Source: Lysobacteraceae bacterium (GTDB taxonomy: Bacteria; Pseudomonadota; Gammaproteobacteria; Xanthomonadales; Xanthomonadaceae). Taken from it: a DNA stretch of 64,000 bases. Positions 38,247-46,367 of the stretch are shown here, piece by piece. Location of the stretch: the NCBI GenBank assembly GCA_016789405.1, contig JAEUPQ010000004.1:124001-188000 (forward strand), written 5' to 3'. The number at the start of each line of letters is the position of its first letter. Position 1 is the stretch's first letter. The notes below the pieces were generated by a model that was given only the letters and a program-made list of their open reading frames with translations, had not been told where the DNA came from and did no database searches. The position numbers and the translations under genes were made by a program.

Positions 38247-38603
38247 GCAACGCTGTCCGCCAAAGGGCCGACGATGGCCCTCGAAGGGGCAGCGCTGCCC
38301 GTCGAAGGGCCGACGATGGCCCTCGAAGGCGCAACGCTGCCCGTCAAAGGGCCGACGCTGCCCTTCGAAGGGTCAATGCTGCCCCTCGAAGGCGCAACGC
38401 TGCCGGTCGAAGGGCCGACGGTGGCCGTCGAAGGGGCAACGCTGCCCGTTTAAGGCCCGACGATGGCCCTCGAAGGCGCAACGCTGTCGGTCAAAGCGGC
38501 AAGGTCGGCCCTCGAAGGCGCAACGCTGCCGGTCAAAGGGGCAACGACGGCCCTCGAAGGGCCAACGTTGCCGGTCGAAGCGCCGAGGGCGGCATGCGAC
38601 GGG
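38247..38603. repeat. 21-bp tandem array, about 17 units
   Basis: Seventeen head-to-tail units of exactly 21 bp with no insertion or deletion. Two unit types largely alternate: one opens GCAACGCTGCC and the other CCGACGATGGCC, and both end in (T)CRAAGGS. Units 1-16 fill 38247-38582; the last is degraded. Because 21 is a multiple of three, every frame repeats: the + frame reads GATLPVE / GPTMALE heptads but is broken by TAA at 38451. It lies in an otherwise gene-free stretch (38133-38661) upstream of the RHH gene. Units differ from one another, so this is not a recent expansion. Confidence 0.9.
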
Positions 38604-38661
38604 TGTCGGGGCTGTCAGGTGTCTTGTGCGTGCCGGGCCGCGCTGCGCGCATCGCCGTCGC

Positions 38662-38880
38662 TCACTTCTTCAAGCCTGCGACGATTTCCGACACGCCAAG
38701 TCCCAGTTCGAGCTGAAGGCGTACGTATTCGCGCTCCTTGCGCGACAGGGCGCGCCCCATCTCGATACGCACATCCTCGGCCTCCAGAATGCGCAGGAGC
38801 CTCGGCATCGCCGAGCCTATGGCGTCCGGCCCGTAACCTGCCTCGCGCAAAGCCGCAGTCAGAAGGGCTTTGATGTCCAT
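38662..38880 (-). CDS. Small protein of unknown function
   Basis: A 72-residue, mostly helical protein (MDIKALLTAALREAGYGPDA start; charged middle RIEMGRALSRKEREYVRLQLELG). GGAAG lies about 12 bases before the ATG at 38880. It has no membrane segment and no motif I recognise; two or three predicted helices separated by a Gly could form a small helical bundle. It stands alone between the 21-bp array and palindromic elements. Confidence 0.5.
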   Translation of the reverse strand: MDIKALLTAALREAGYGPDAIGSAMPRLLRILEAEDVRIEMGRALSRKEREYVRLQLELGLGVSEIVAGLKK

Positions 38881-39000
38881 GTGGCTTCCAGATCTGTCGA
38901 GGTGCTGCATTCTGTACCAACGGGCACGTGCGCGGCTTGAGACGCATGCGCAGGACACGTGGTTCGCCTCCCCATTGGCTTCAGTCGTGCCCTGCAGCCC

Positions 39001-39068
39001 GTAGGCTGGGTGCTCCGCACCCAGCAATTACCGACCAAGAAAATCGCTGGGTCGATGACCCAGCCTAC
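39001..39068. repeat. Palindromic intergenic element with 11-bp terminal inverted repeats
   Basis: Ends GTAGGCTGGGT and ACCCAGCCTAC are perfect inverted repeats. Two inner hairpins (GCTGGGTGCTCCGCACCCAGC-like and GCTGGGTCGATGACCCAGC) follow. A 17-base stretch, AATCGCTGGGTCGATGA (39042-39058), recurs at 34353-34369 after the GumN gene, so this is a dispersed family, probably REP-like. Confidence 0.7.
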
Positions 39069-39103
39069 GGCCATGCTGGCGGCAGAGCATCGCGGCCATG
39101 CCT

Positions 39104-39262
39104 GTAGGGTGGCGGTGAGCGCAGCGAACCCCACCATTCGGGAACATCAGGCACGGCATCGGCTCGATGATGCCGACGGAGCTCGCTTCGGCGCGCACTA
39201 CCTGCGCTGTACCGCCACCGGCTCGGCATTGGTGGGGTTCGCTGCGCTCACCGCCACCCTAC
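39104..39262. repeat. 33-bp perfect inverted repeats around a 93-bp spacer
   Basis: 39104-39136 (opening GTAGGGTGGCGGTGAGCG) and 39230-39262 are exact reverse complements. The spacer has no gene. Together with the element at 39001 they fill the 423-bp gap 38881-39303. They resemble the imperfect palindromes common between xanthomonad genes; no transposase is present. Confidence 0.8.
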
Positions 39263-39303
39263 GGGATTCCCGGGCGCAGACACAGCCTGCGCCCGGGTGA
39301 AGC

Positions 39304-39495
39304 TCACGCGGCGGGGCCGTCGAGCGGCACCAGGCGGTTGTCGCTGTCGTACTGCAGGCCGCAGACCATCGCGGCCATGCCGCGCAAAGCGGCTTGCGGG
39401 CTGGCGCCGCTGGCTTCGCACAGGGCGATGAACTGGGGCGGGACTTCGACCAGCAGGACGTTGGACGGCTGGAACTGCGGTTTGGGCTTGGACAT
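39304..39495 (-). CDS. Small conserved-looking protein of unknown function
   Basis: A 63-residue protein (starts MSKPKPQFQPSNVLLVEVPP; core PQFIALCEASGASPQAALRG). GGAGG lies 7-11 bases before the ATG at 39495. The core could be a short strand followed by two helices, reminiscent of RHH or antitoxin-like proteins, but the match is weak. No partner gene is adjacent. Confidence 0.5.
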   Translation of the reverse strand: MSKPKPQFQPSNVLLVEVPPQFIALCEASGASPQAALRGMAAMVCGLQYDSDNRLVPLDGPAA

Positions 39496-39679
39496 GACGG
39501 ACCTCCGTTTCGCCCGACGCCCGGAGTGGACGCCGTTGGCGATTCAGAGGCGCATCGCGCGCAGGCGCGTCAAGGTTTGCAACGCAACTCGCCCCGACCT
39601 TGACGCGCCGAGCACGATGCGACACTGGGACGACAACGGCGGGCACATCACGATAACTTGCCAGCAGCCAGACTTTGCC

Positions 39680-39778
39680 GTTGTAGGGCGCATAAGCCGA
39701 AGGCGTCATGCGCCGTTGGACGTGACCGATGCCAGAGACTCAAACGGTGCATGACGCTTCGCTTATGCACCCTACAAA
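39680..39778. repeat. Imperfect inverted repeat element (about 38-bp arms)
   Basis: Left arm TTGTAGGGCGCATAAGCC... and right arm, reverse-complemented TTTGTAGGGTGCATAAGCG..., match over about 38 bases with a few changes. It lies in the 429-bp gap 39496-39924 between the small gene and the methyltransferase island. I see nothing else in that gap. Confidence 0.7.
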
Positions 39779-39924
39779 ACCGTATGCGACTTACGGCCTT
39801 GCCGCCGCACCCAATTTCACCGCAGTGCGAGCGAATGTGCTCTGCCGACAAGGCGCGGCCTTCAGTGCGAATGCTTATTGTAAAGCTCAGGAAGATGCCC
39901 CCGAATGCCGGGCGCGGCGGGTCC

Positions 39925-41175
39925 TCAATGTTTCATGCCGCTGGTAGCGAAAGTCATAACCGTCTCGGTGCGCATGCGCTTGGACAGCGCACCTTGCGTG
40001 GTCATCGGCAAATACCGGCTAGCAGTGGGCAATTCGCGTTCGCGCACTTGTGTGAGCCGTAGGCCCGCAAACTCCGCAGCCTTTACCACACCCTCGGAAT
40101 TTCGGATGAAGATCTCCTTAAGGCATGAATTACCAACCACGAACGTTGCTTGGCCCCGCAGTGTAAGCACGCGTTCGACTTGGATCAGCATGCGCTTGAG
40201 ATCGAGCGCATAGCGCTCGACCATGCGTCGCTGCCGCGGTGCCAGCGCCTCCACGTCGCACATCGCGCTTGCGATTGCATGCACGTCTTTTGGCAGACTG
40301 GCGCCGGCCCCTCGCTCAGCCCCGATGGTGCTCGAACGGATCGTTCTAAGTTCCTCGAGCCGATAACCCAGCCATACGAGCGACAAGCGATGGCCGCGCA
40401 TGTAGTCGATGGCATTCAAGTATGGCGGTGAAGTCAGGATCGCATCTACGCTACGCGGCGCAAGCGCCAGATCTCGTGCATCGCCAAGCGCTACTTGGGC
40501 GGCATGGGTCGGTCGCTGCTCGGCCAGACGTTTCTTGAGCTGCTGTACGGAGCGTAGGAAGCTCGAATTGACGTCATAGCTTGATTCGGTGGCTACGCGA
40601 TGTGGGCGACTGTGTGATGTATCGCGTGCCAGCGAGGCGCCTTGCTCCTTAGTCACGATCAATCGACTCAAAGCAATGGATATAACGTCCAGCGCCACCA
40701 GGCGTGGGGCGGACCGGCAGGTCCTGCGCAGATCGTCGAGTACGATAGCCAAGCGAGTGAGCGCACGACGCTGAGGGGCGTCGAACCAGTAGCGCACAAA
40801 CTCACGCGTCTCCGCATCATGCCAGTGCAGCCTCTGCGAGCGCAGATCTACAGCAGCCGCGGCACTCATCAAAGCCCGCAGCTCTCGGTCGATCACGTCC
40901 TCGTTGATCGGCGCAGTCCACACGCGACTCATAAGCACGGCCAGAGGGTCCATGTCGAAGCCGATTGCCCGATGGCCCAACGCCAGCGCTTGGCGCAACA
41001 CCGTGCCGGAGCCGGCCATCGGATCAAGCACCAGACTGTCTGCAGGCAATTCGGCCAGAAATGCAAGTGCCAAATCGGGTGCCATGCGCGCCGGGAAGGG
41101 ATGAACGGTGCGAATTTGCATGCGGGCAGGCTCGGCAAGGGCGGCGGCGCCGCGTGGAGTGTGTAGCGTGTTCAT
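39925..41175 (-). CDS. Amino-methyltransferase 1 (N4-cytosine/N6-adenine type) of the island
   Basis: A 416-residue SAM-dependent DNA (or RNA) methyltransferase. The SAM motif LDPMAGSGTV is at residues 50-59, with FDMDPLAV following; the catalytic motif TSPPY is at 248-252 (TSPPYLNAIDY). Motif I thus precedes motif IV by about 190 residues, and the intervening helical region may hold target recognition. SPPY is typical of N4-cytosine enzymes. Its ATG overlaps the stop of the XRE gene (ATGA). Base composition is clearly lower in GC than the flanks, suggesting transfer. Confidence 0.8.
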   Translation of the reverse strand: MNTLHTPRGAAALAEPARMQIRTVHPFPARMAPDLALAFLAELPADSLVLDPMAGSGTVLRQALALGHRAIGFDMDPLAVLMSRVWTAPINEDVIDRELRALMSAAAAVDLRSQRLHWHDAETREFVRYWFDAPQRRALTRLAIVLDDLRRTCRSAPRLVALDVISIALSRLIVTKEQGASLARDTSHSRPHRVATESSYDVNSSFLRSVQQLKKRLAEQRPTHAAQVALGDARDLALAPRSVDAILTSPPYLNAIDYMRGHRLSLVWLGYRLEELRTIRSSTIGAERGAGASLPKDVHAIASAMCDVEALAPRQRRMVERYALDLKRMLIQVERVLTLRGQATFVVGNSCLKEIFIRNSEGVVKAAEFAGLRLTQVRERELPTASRYLPMTTQGALSKRMRTETVMTFATSGMKH

Positions 41176-41480
41176 ATCGTGGATTGAGACCGGCGCGGTG
41201 TCGGTGTGACTTCGGCTAGCGCCTGCTGCAACTGGGCCAAGGCTACATGCACTGCGTCCCAGCCCTTGGGGTCCGCTTCTTTAGGCGGCCCGCTTCCATT
41301 CAGAACATTCACACAGTGAATAACCACTCGCGCCGGCGGCACGACGCGACCGCCTTCGTACTTGCTGACCAAACCCTGAGACTTGCCTATCCGAAGGCCG
41401 AACTCCTGCTGGGTCAGGCCCAGCATTGTGCGGGCGCGCAGCACAAGTTGTGCGGGGTCGGATGTCGAGGTACTCTTCAT
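41172..41480 (-). CDS. XRE-family helix-turn-helix regulator of the island
   Basis: A 102-residue protein with a Cro/CI HTH: LVLRARTMLGLTQQEFGLRIG, then KSQGLVSKYEGGRVVPP (about 12-50). The C-terminal half is short and helical. In restriction-modification loci such proteins act as controllers that time methyltransferase expression (family knowledge). Start is uncertain: ATGs at 41480, 41489 and 41501 or a TTG at 41522 are in frame and none has a good ribosome-binding site. It is divergent from methyltransferase 2. Confidence 0.75.
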   Translation of the reverse strand: MKSTSTSDPAQLVLRARTMLGLTQQEFGLRIGKSQGLVSKYEGGRVVPPARVVIHCVNVLNGSGPPKEADPKGWDAVHVALAQLQQALAEVTPTPRRSQSTI

Positions 41481-41483
41481 TTG

Positions 41484-41501
41484 ATGCATAATGACATGCA
41501 T
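41484..41501. promoter_or_regulatory. Possible operator: ATGCAT inverted repeat in the divergent region
   Basis: ATGCAT (41484-41489) and ATGCAT (41496-41501) are separated by six bases in the AT-richer stretch between the XRE gene and methyltransferase 2. Spacing and place suit a controller-protein site; no binding evidence exists. Confidence 0.35.
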
Positions 41502-41563
41502 GGAATGAATGTGCCACTGCAAACTGAACCTTCGTTGCAGGACTCAACGGAATAGGGGGAGGC

Positions 41564-42862
41564 ATGGAAATGGGGGGAGGCATGCGGTTCATGGAAGTCA
41601 CGTCACCAGAACAAGTGCTTGGGCGGCGGCTAGATGCAGCGCCCTTGAGTGGCGAATGGGACCATGGTGATCGTCCTGAGCCACGGCTGCATCGCATCCA
41701 CTCCTACCCTGCAAAGTTCCCTGCTTTCCTGACCGAGCGCGCCCTGGCCTACGGCTTAGCCGAAGGCCTGCACATCAAGCGGGTGGCCGACGTGTTCTGC
41801 GGTTGTGGCACGGTGGCCTTCGAATCGCGACGAGCGGGGCTGGCGTTCTGGGGCTGCGACATCAACCCAGTGGCCACAATGATCGCCCGGACCAAGAGCA
41901 CCTCCTGTTCGGGCAAGGCGGTGCGCACACGCGGATCGGTGATCGCCGAGGCGTTGCCCCGTATGTCGCGGCGCCACGGGCTATCGGCTACGGCCGTGGC
42001 GCGTCTGCGGCGCTGGTTCACCGACAAGGCTTTCGCAGACTTAGCGCGTCTTCGCAATGCGATCGAAGATAACGTGCCTCCGCGCTCGAAGTACCGTCCG
42101 GTGTTCGATTGCGCGTTCTCAGCCATTCTAAAAGGCTGCTCGCGGTGGCAGCAGCGCTCGATCAAGCCTGCACTCGATCCAGACAAGGTGCCGCAGGACG
42201 TGCGCACCGCCTTTCTGACCCAGGTCGAGGCCATGGCGCAGGCATTTGACGAGGCGGGGATGGCGGTGGGGCCGGCACCAGAGATTGAGCACGCCAATGT
42301 GCTCACAGTTACCGCGCCGACAACACCGGTGGACCTGATTGTAACCAGTCCGCCGTATGTCACCTCCTACGAGTATGCTGATCTGCATCAGCTCTCATCC
42401 TTGTGGCTTGGCTATGCCGATGACCATCGGCAACTGCGCGCCGGCTGCATTGGGAGTAGCCAGCACGCGCTGAACTTCAGGCAGGCGCATACCGCGCTCA
42501 ACGATACGGGCCGCCAAGTCGTATTCACGCTGTATGCTGAAGACCCCACGGCGGCCGAGGCGGTTGCCAGCTACTTTCTAGACATGCAGCGCGTGGCCGC
42601 GCGGTGCCATGAGTTCCTGTCAGCCGCTGGTGCGGCTGTATTCGTCATCGGCAACACGCGCTACCGCGATGTCGAGATCGACAACGCCGCGCACTTGGCC
42701 GAAGCCCTTCTGCAGGCGGGGTTTGGGCGGGTGCGTGCCGCACGGCGCCGCATCTCCAACAAGTGCGCCACTCCCTTCCGCGATGGCGACGGACGCTATA
42801 CGCGCATCCGTACGGCGCGGCCTATCTATGCTGAAGAATTCGTGCTGATCGCCCATCCATGA
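41564..42862 (+). CDS. Amino-methyltransferase 2 of the island
   Basis: A 432-residue methyltransferase with the same plan as methyltransferase 1: HSYPAKFPAF (46-55, compare HPFPARMAPD in the other), SAM motif DVFCGCGTV (76-84) with GCDINPVA, and TSPPYVTSYEY (261-271). The two are clearly related but diverged, so they may methylate different sequences or opposite strands of an asymmetric site. Two starts are possible, ATG at 41564 or 41582, each preceded by its own GGGGGAGGC. The stop overlaps the next ATG by 4 bp. Confidence 0.8.
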   Translation: MEMGGGMRFMEVTSPEQVLGRRLDAAPLSGEWDHGDRPEPRLHRIHSYPAKFPAFLTERALAYGLAEGLHIKRVADVFCGCGTVAFESRRAGLAFWGCDINPVATMIARTKSTSCSGKAVRTRGSVIAEALPRMSRRHGLSATAVARLRRWFTDKAFADLARLRNAIEDNVPPRSKYRPVFDCAFSAILKGCSRWQQRSIKPALDPDKVPQDVRTAFLTQVEAMAQAFDEAGMAVGPAPEIEHANVLTVTAPTTPVDLIVTSPPYVTSYEYADLHQLSSLWLGYADDHRQLRAGCIGSSQHALNFRQAHTALNDTGRQVVFTLYAEDPTAAEAVASYFLDMQRVAARCHEFLSAAGAAVFVIGNTRYRDVEIDNAAHLAEALLQAGFGRVRAARRRISNKCATPFRDGDGRYTRIRTARPIYAEEFVLIAHP

Positions 42863-45087
42863 GCCGCGCTAAGTCCCTAAAATTCCGTCCCTACGCCCGA
42901 TTGCTCACGATGCTGGGTGACCAGCTCATCAAGAATGAGCGCGTCGCACTGGTGGAACTGATCAAGAACGCCTACGACGCCGACGCCAGCTGGGTGAAGG
43001 TCAGCTTTGACGGCTTTGACTCGAAATTCCACGCTAATGCCAAGTCTCGGATCATCATTGAGGACGATGGCATTGGCATGACGTCGGAGATCATCGAGAA
43101 CCATTGGGCGAGCCCCGCCACGCCAGTCAAGCTGCAGGACAAGCGTGCTGCGCGCCGCGCCACCAAGAAGGGCCGCGTCATCCAGGGCGAGAAAGGCATC
43201 GGCCGCTTCGCGCTGCTCAAGCTCGGCCGCGCCATCACGCTCACGACACGGCCCAAGCGCTCAACGTCCGAATACGTGCTGGTGATGGATGTGTCGGCCT
43301 TTGACCCGGACTTCATTGACGACAACGAACAGGCCCTCTTCCTGGACGATCTGCGCCTTTCGCTGCGCGAAGTCGAGCCCGCGCAGATGATTGCGCCCCA
43401 GCGTATCGAGATTGGCGTTCGAACCGCACAACGTGCCCGTCATGGCACTCGAATTGAGATCAGCCATCTGACGAGCACTTGGTCGGCAAAGAAGGTCGAG
43501 GAGGTGTATCTGGATCTTATGAGGCTGCAGTCGCTGTTCTCCTTAGGCGAGTACGACGATCCTCAGAGTGATCCATTCGAGATCTTCATTTATCGAAATG
43601 GAAGTTACGAACCATTCGCTGATGCTCGGCGTGAGGAGCTGGCCGGCCTATTGAGTACACGAGCAGTTTTTCACATTGTTGGGCGCTTTGATCCACAGGT
43701 CGAAAGCTTCAAATTCACCATCGACGACGTGCCTCAACGAATTGCGCTCAATGATCCACAGTTTACAGGCATGCGAATTTTTCGGGACACATTCGGCGCT
43801 GCGTTGGAGCGTAAGACACAGTGCGGGCCATTCGAGTTCGAGTTCTACGTATTCGACTTCGGCGCCGATGCGAGCGCGAAGTATCGGCTCGACAGTTCCG
43901 ACAAGGAACTGTTGCGCCAGCACCGAATCTACCTGTACCGCGACGGCATCCGCGTCTATCCCTACGGCGATCCGGACGACGATTGGCTGCTCATCGACGT
44001 CCGTCGTGGCACGGTCAAAGCCAGCGAGTTTTTGAGCAATGATCAGGTCGTGGGGCATGTGCATATCACTCAGGTAGGCAATCCACACTTACGTGACAAA
44101 ACAAGTCGAGAAGGCTTGGTTGACACTGGTGAGCCGACCGACGACTTCCGCGCGTTGCTGCAGGTCTTTCTGGCTTGGGTACGCAAAGACCCGTACGCCA
44201 AATACAAGATCAAGAGCCAGCGTAGCGACGATGTGGCTGTGTTCAAGCAAAACGCGGTGCAGAACTCTCTGGAGGCGGCAGCGGAGGCCTCCAAGCAGGC
44301 GGGTGCTTCGCCTCAAGTGCGCGAGCTGCTGGACAGCGCTACGCGGCAGTACAAGCAAGAGCGCCGATACTTGGTTCATCGTGCCGAAACTACCGAGCAC
44401 CTCGCCGGCGTGGGCCTGTCAGTGGAGTCGGCCACCCATGATCTGACCTTAGCCATGCGCACGGCGATGTCGGTCAATGACGCGCTGCTGGCGCAGGCCC
44501 GGCGAGGTGGCGAGATCGTTGCGGAGGCTCTTGAGCGTGAGCTCATGGCGATCCGCGGCAGCCTGACCTTCATCGCTGATCAGCTCAAGGACATGCAACT
44601 GCTGTTTAAGAGCACGAAGCAGAGGCGCAAGGACATAGTGGTCGCCGAGCTTGTGAAGAAGGTTGAACGACTTTTCCGCACCATGTTGGACAAGGCCGGC
44701 ATCCAAGTGACCATCGATCCGGTTGGCCCCCCGGTGGTGGCCAAGACCACTGACGCTGTGTTGCTGCAGGTGCTGCTCAACCTGTTCGACAATGCGATCT
44801 ACTGGCTCAAGAGCAGCGAGGCACCGCGCAAGGTCGAGATCCTGCTTGATGGGGATCGCGGCCTGATGGTCTTCGCCGACAACGGCCCCGGGATTCGGCC
44901 CGATGATGCGCCCTACATCTTCGACGCGTTCTTTTCCGGCAAAGGCGAGGAAGGGCGCGGGCTAGGTCTCTATATCGCCCGACAGTTACTCGAGCGACAC
45001 AGCTACACTATCGAGCTGGCCGATAAATCCGAACGTTTGCTGCATGGTGCCAACTTCATAGTGTCATTCGTCCAGGAGGACGCATGA
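42859..45087 (+). CDS. Protein with two GHKL ATPase domains (Hsp90/MORC-like N-terminal plus histidine-kinase-like C-terminal)
   Basis: A 742-residue cytoplasmic protein. The N-terminal GHKL fold has N-box ELIKNAYDAD (33-42), G1 EDDGIGM (68-74) and G2 GEKGIGRF (110-117). A long middle region (about 140-500) is unassigned. A coiled, DHp-like segment carries ESATHDL (His527). A second HATPase_c follows: LLNLFDNAIYW (Asn645), ADNGPGI (Asp674) and GRGLGLYIA (about 700). Two ATP-binding modules in one chain suggest a switchable sensor kinase. Both gene boundaries overlap neighbours by 4 bp, so it is made together with methyltransferase 2 and the receiver protein. Confidence 0.75.
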   Translation: MSRAKSLKFRPYARLLTMLGDQLIKNERVALVELIKNAYDADASWVKVSFDGFDSKFHANAKSRIIIEDDGIGMTSEIIENHWASPATPVKLQDKRAARRATKKGRVIQGEKGIGRFALLKLGRAITLTTRPKRSTSEYVLVMDVSAFDPDFIDDNEQALFLDDLRLSLREVEPAQMIAPQRIEIGVRTAQRARHGTRIEISHLTSTWSAKKVEEVYLDLMRLQSLFSLGEYDDPQSDPFEIFIYRNGSYEPFADARREELAGLLSTRAVFHIVGRFDPQVESFKFTIDDVPQRIALNDPQFTGMRIFRDTFGAALERKTQCGPFEFEFYVFDFGADASAKYRLDSSDKELLRQHRIYLYRDGIRVYPYGDPDDDWLLIDVRRGTVKASEFLSNDQVVGHVHITQVGNPHLRDKTSREGLVDTGEPTDDFRALLQVFLAWVRKDPYAKYKIKSQRSDDVAVFKQNAVQNSLEAAAEASKQAGASPQVRELLDSATRQYKQERRYLVHRAETTEHLAGVGLSVESATHDLTLAMRTAMSVNDALLAQARRGGEIVAEALERELMAIRGSLTFIADQLKDMQLLFKSTKQRRKDIVVAELVKKVERLFRTMLDKAGIQVTIDPVGPPVVAKTTDAVLLQVLLNLFDNAIYWLKSSEAPRKVEILLDGDRGLMVFADNGPGIRPDDAPYIFDAFFSGKGEEGRGLGLYIARQLLERHSYTIELADKSERLLHGANFIVSFVQEDA

Positions 45088-46367
45088 GCGTGATCGATCA
45101 AGGGCTGTTTAAGGGAGTAGCGATAGTCATCGACGACCAAGCCGAAGACCACAGCAGTGGTGACGACATCCTGCAGATCATCTCGGCCATCCGCTCCGCC
45201 GGCGGACACCCTATCGTGCATACCGCACTGCCGTCGGCTAGCGTTGATTTGGAGAACTACACCGGCGTGGCATTCGTGGTCATGGATTGGCAACTATGGC
45301 CGTCCGGTCTGCAGGTCGATGATCGGCAGCGGGAAGAATTTTATGATGCCAACGTCGAGTTCATTCGTAGATTCGGCAAGCACCGGCATACCCCTGTCGT
45401 GATATTCACTAACGACTCAGACGAGGCTGTCTCACATCTCAACCGTCACACCGACATGAAGGAGCATCTGGTTAGCGGTCGTCTTCTTGTGAAGAACAAG
45501 GCAGAAGTCGTTGATCAGGTTTATGGAGTGCTCAACGAGTGGGCGTTGACAGTGCCATCCGTGCTCACACTCAAAACGTGGGAACGCGAGTGCGTACGCG
45601 CCGTCAACGAGCTGTTCTTGGACCTGCACGATCGCAGTCCACATTGGCCGGTCATGCTGTGGGAGACCTATCAGCTCGACGGCCCCTCGGCTGCCGACGA
45701 CCTGGGACGGCTTATCACCCGGCTCGTGGCATCGCGCATGAATACAATTGCCCTCAATTTAGATGCCTTTGTCCACGATGTAGAAGCCAAATACGAGGGC
45801 GATCAAGAGGGCTACAAGGTCACGCTAAAGAATGTGCTTGAGGGAGAACGAGTGTTGCCAGAAGCGCGTTTGCACGCCGACAGCATCGCACCCGGCGATT
45901 TTTTCAAGAAACCAGGCGACGATGCGCTCTATATCAATGTGCGCCCCGAGTGCGATGTCGTAGTTGGACGAGGTTGTGCGGCGCCGGATCTATACCTATT
46001 AAAGGGTCGCAAGGTGGCTGACCACAAAATCGATATTGGTCAATACGGGGAAATAAACGATCGCGATCCGAAGTTCACCGTCTTCGCGATGTACAAGGGA
46101 CGCGCCTATTGCTTCGACTTCAAGGCGCTAGTTGTCGCGTCATGGAACGACTGGAAAGCGCACAGAGTGGGGCGCCTACTGCCGCCGTTTGCCACCCGGC
46201 TACAGCAGCGGTATTCCGCCTATTTGCAGCGTACAGGCTTGCCAACAGTCCCAAGAATACTCAGGCCACCGCCAGGGTCATCTACCTGCGAAGCCTACGA
46301 CGCTCCACAGACTTCGTGCGAAGTACCATCTGATGCGGAGTCTGTTGTAAGGGCACCCCCGCCTTAA
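45084..46367 (+). CDS. Receiver-domain protein with an unrecognised C-terminal (effector?) domain
   Basis: A 427-residue protein. The N-terminal receiver (about 8-150) keeps the key residues: D17/D18 (AIVIDDQ), D68 (FVVMDWQLWP), T109 (VVIFTND) and K137 (LLVKNK), with an insertion after D68. Residues about 155-390 form a domain I do not recognise, with PECDVVVGRGCAAPDLYLLKG and FAMYKGRAYCFDFKALVV. The last 30 residues are proline-rich and may be read-in from flanking DNA. AGGAGGA precedes the ATG. It is the natural phospho-acceptor partner of the preceding kinase-like protein (inference). Confidence 0.7.
   Translation: MSVIDQGLFKGVAIVIDDQAEDHSSGDDILQIISAIRSAGGHPIVHTALPSASVDLENYTGVAFVVMDWQLWPSGLQVDDRQREEFYDANVEFIRRFGKHRHTPVVIFTNDSDEAVSHLNRHTDMKEHLVSGRLLVKNKAEVVDQVYGVLNEWALTVPSVLTLKTWERECVRAVNELFLDLHDRSPHWPVMLWETYQLDGPSAADDLGRLITRLVASRMNTIALNLDAFVHDVEAKYEGDQEGYKVTLKNVLEGERVLPEARLHADSIAPGDFFKKPGDDALYINVRPECDVVVGRGCAAPDLYLLKGRKVADHKIDIGQYGEINDRDPKFTVFAMYKGRAYCFDFKALVVASWNDWKAHRVGRLLPPFATRLQQRYSAYLQRTGLPTVPRILRPPPGSSTCEAYDAPQTSCEVPSDAESVVRAPPP

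Noticed and set aside
38247..38603. CRISPR array
   Set aside because: Units are directly adjacent 21-mers with no unique spacers, and no cas gene is present.
38136..38873. Genes encoding heptapeptide-repeat proteins on the plus strand
   Set aside because: Two ORFs are separated by a stop in the array. Any 21-bp repeat gives repeated open frames, and neither ORF has a convincing start.
39300..39925. Second att copy of the tRNA-Pro 3' end
   Set aside because: No direct repeat of the tRNA 3' end was found at the far edge of the island by eye.
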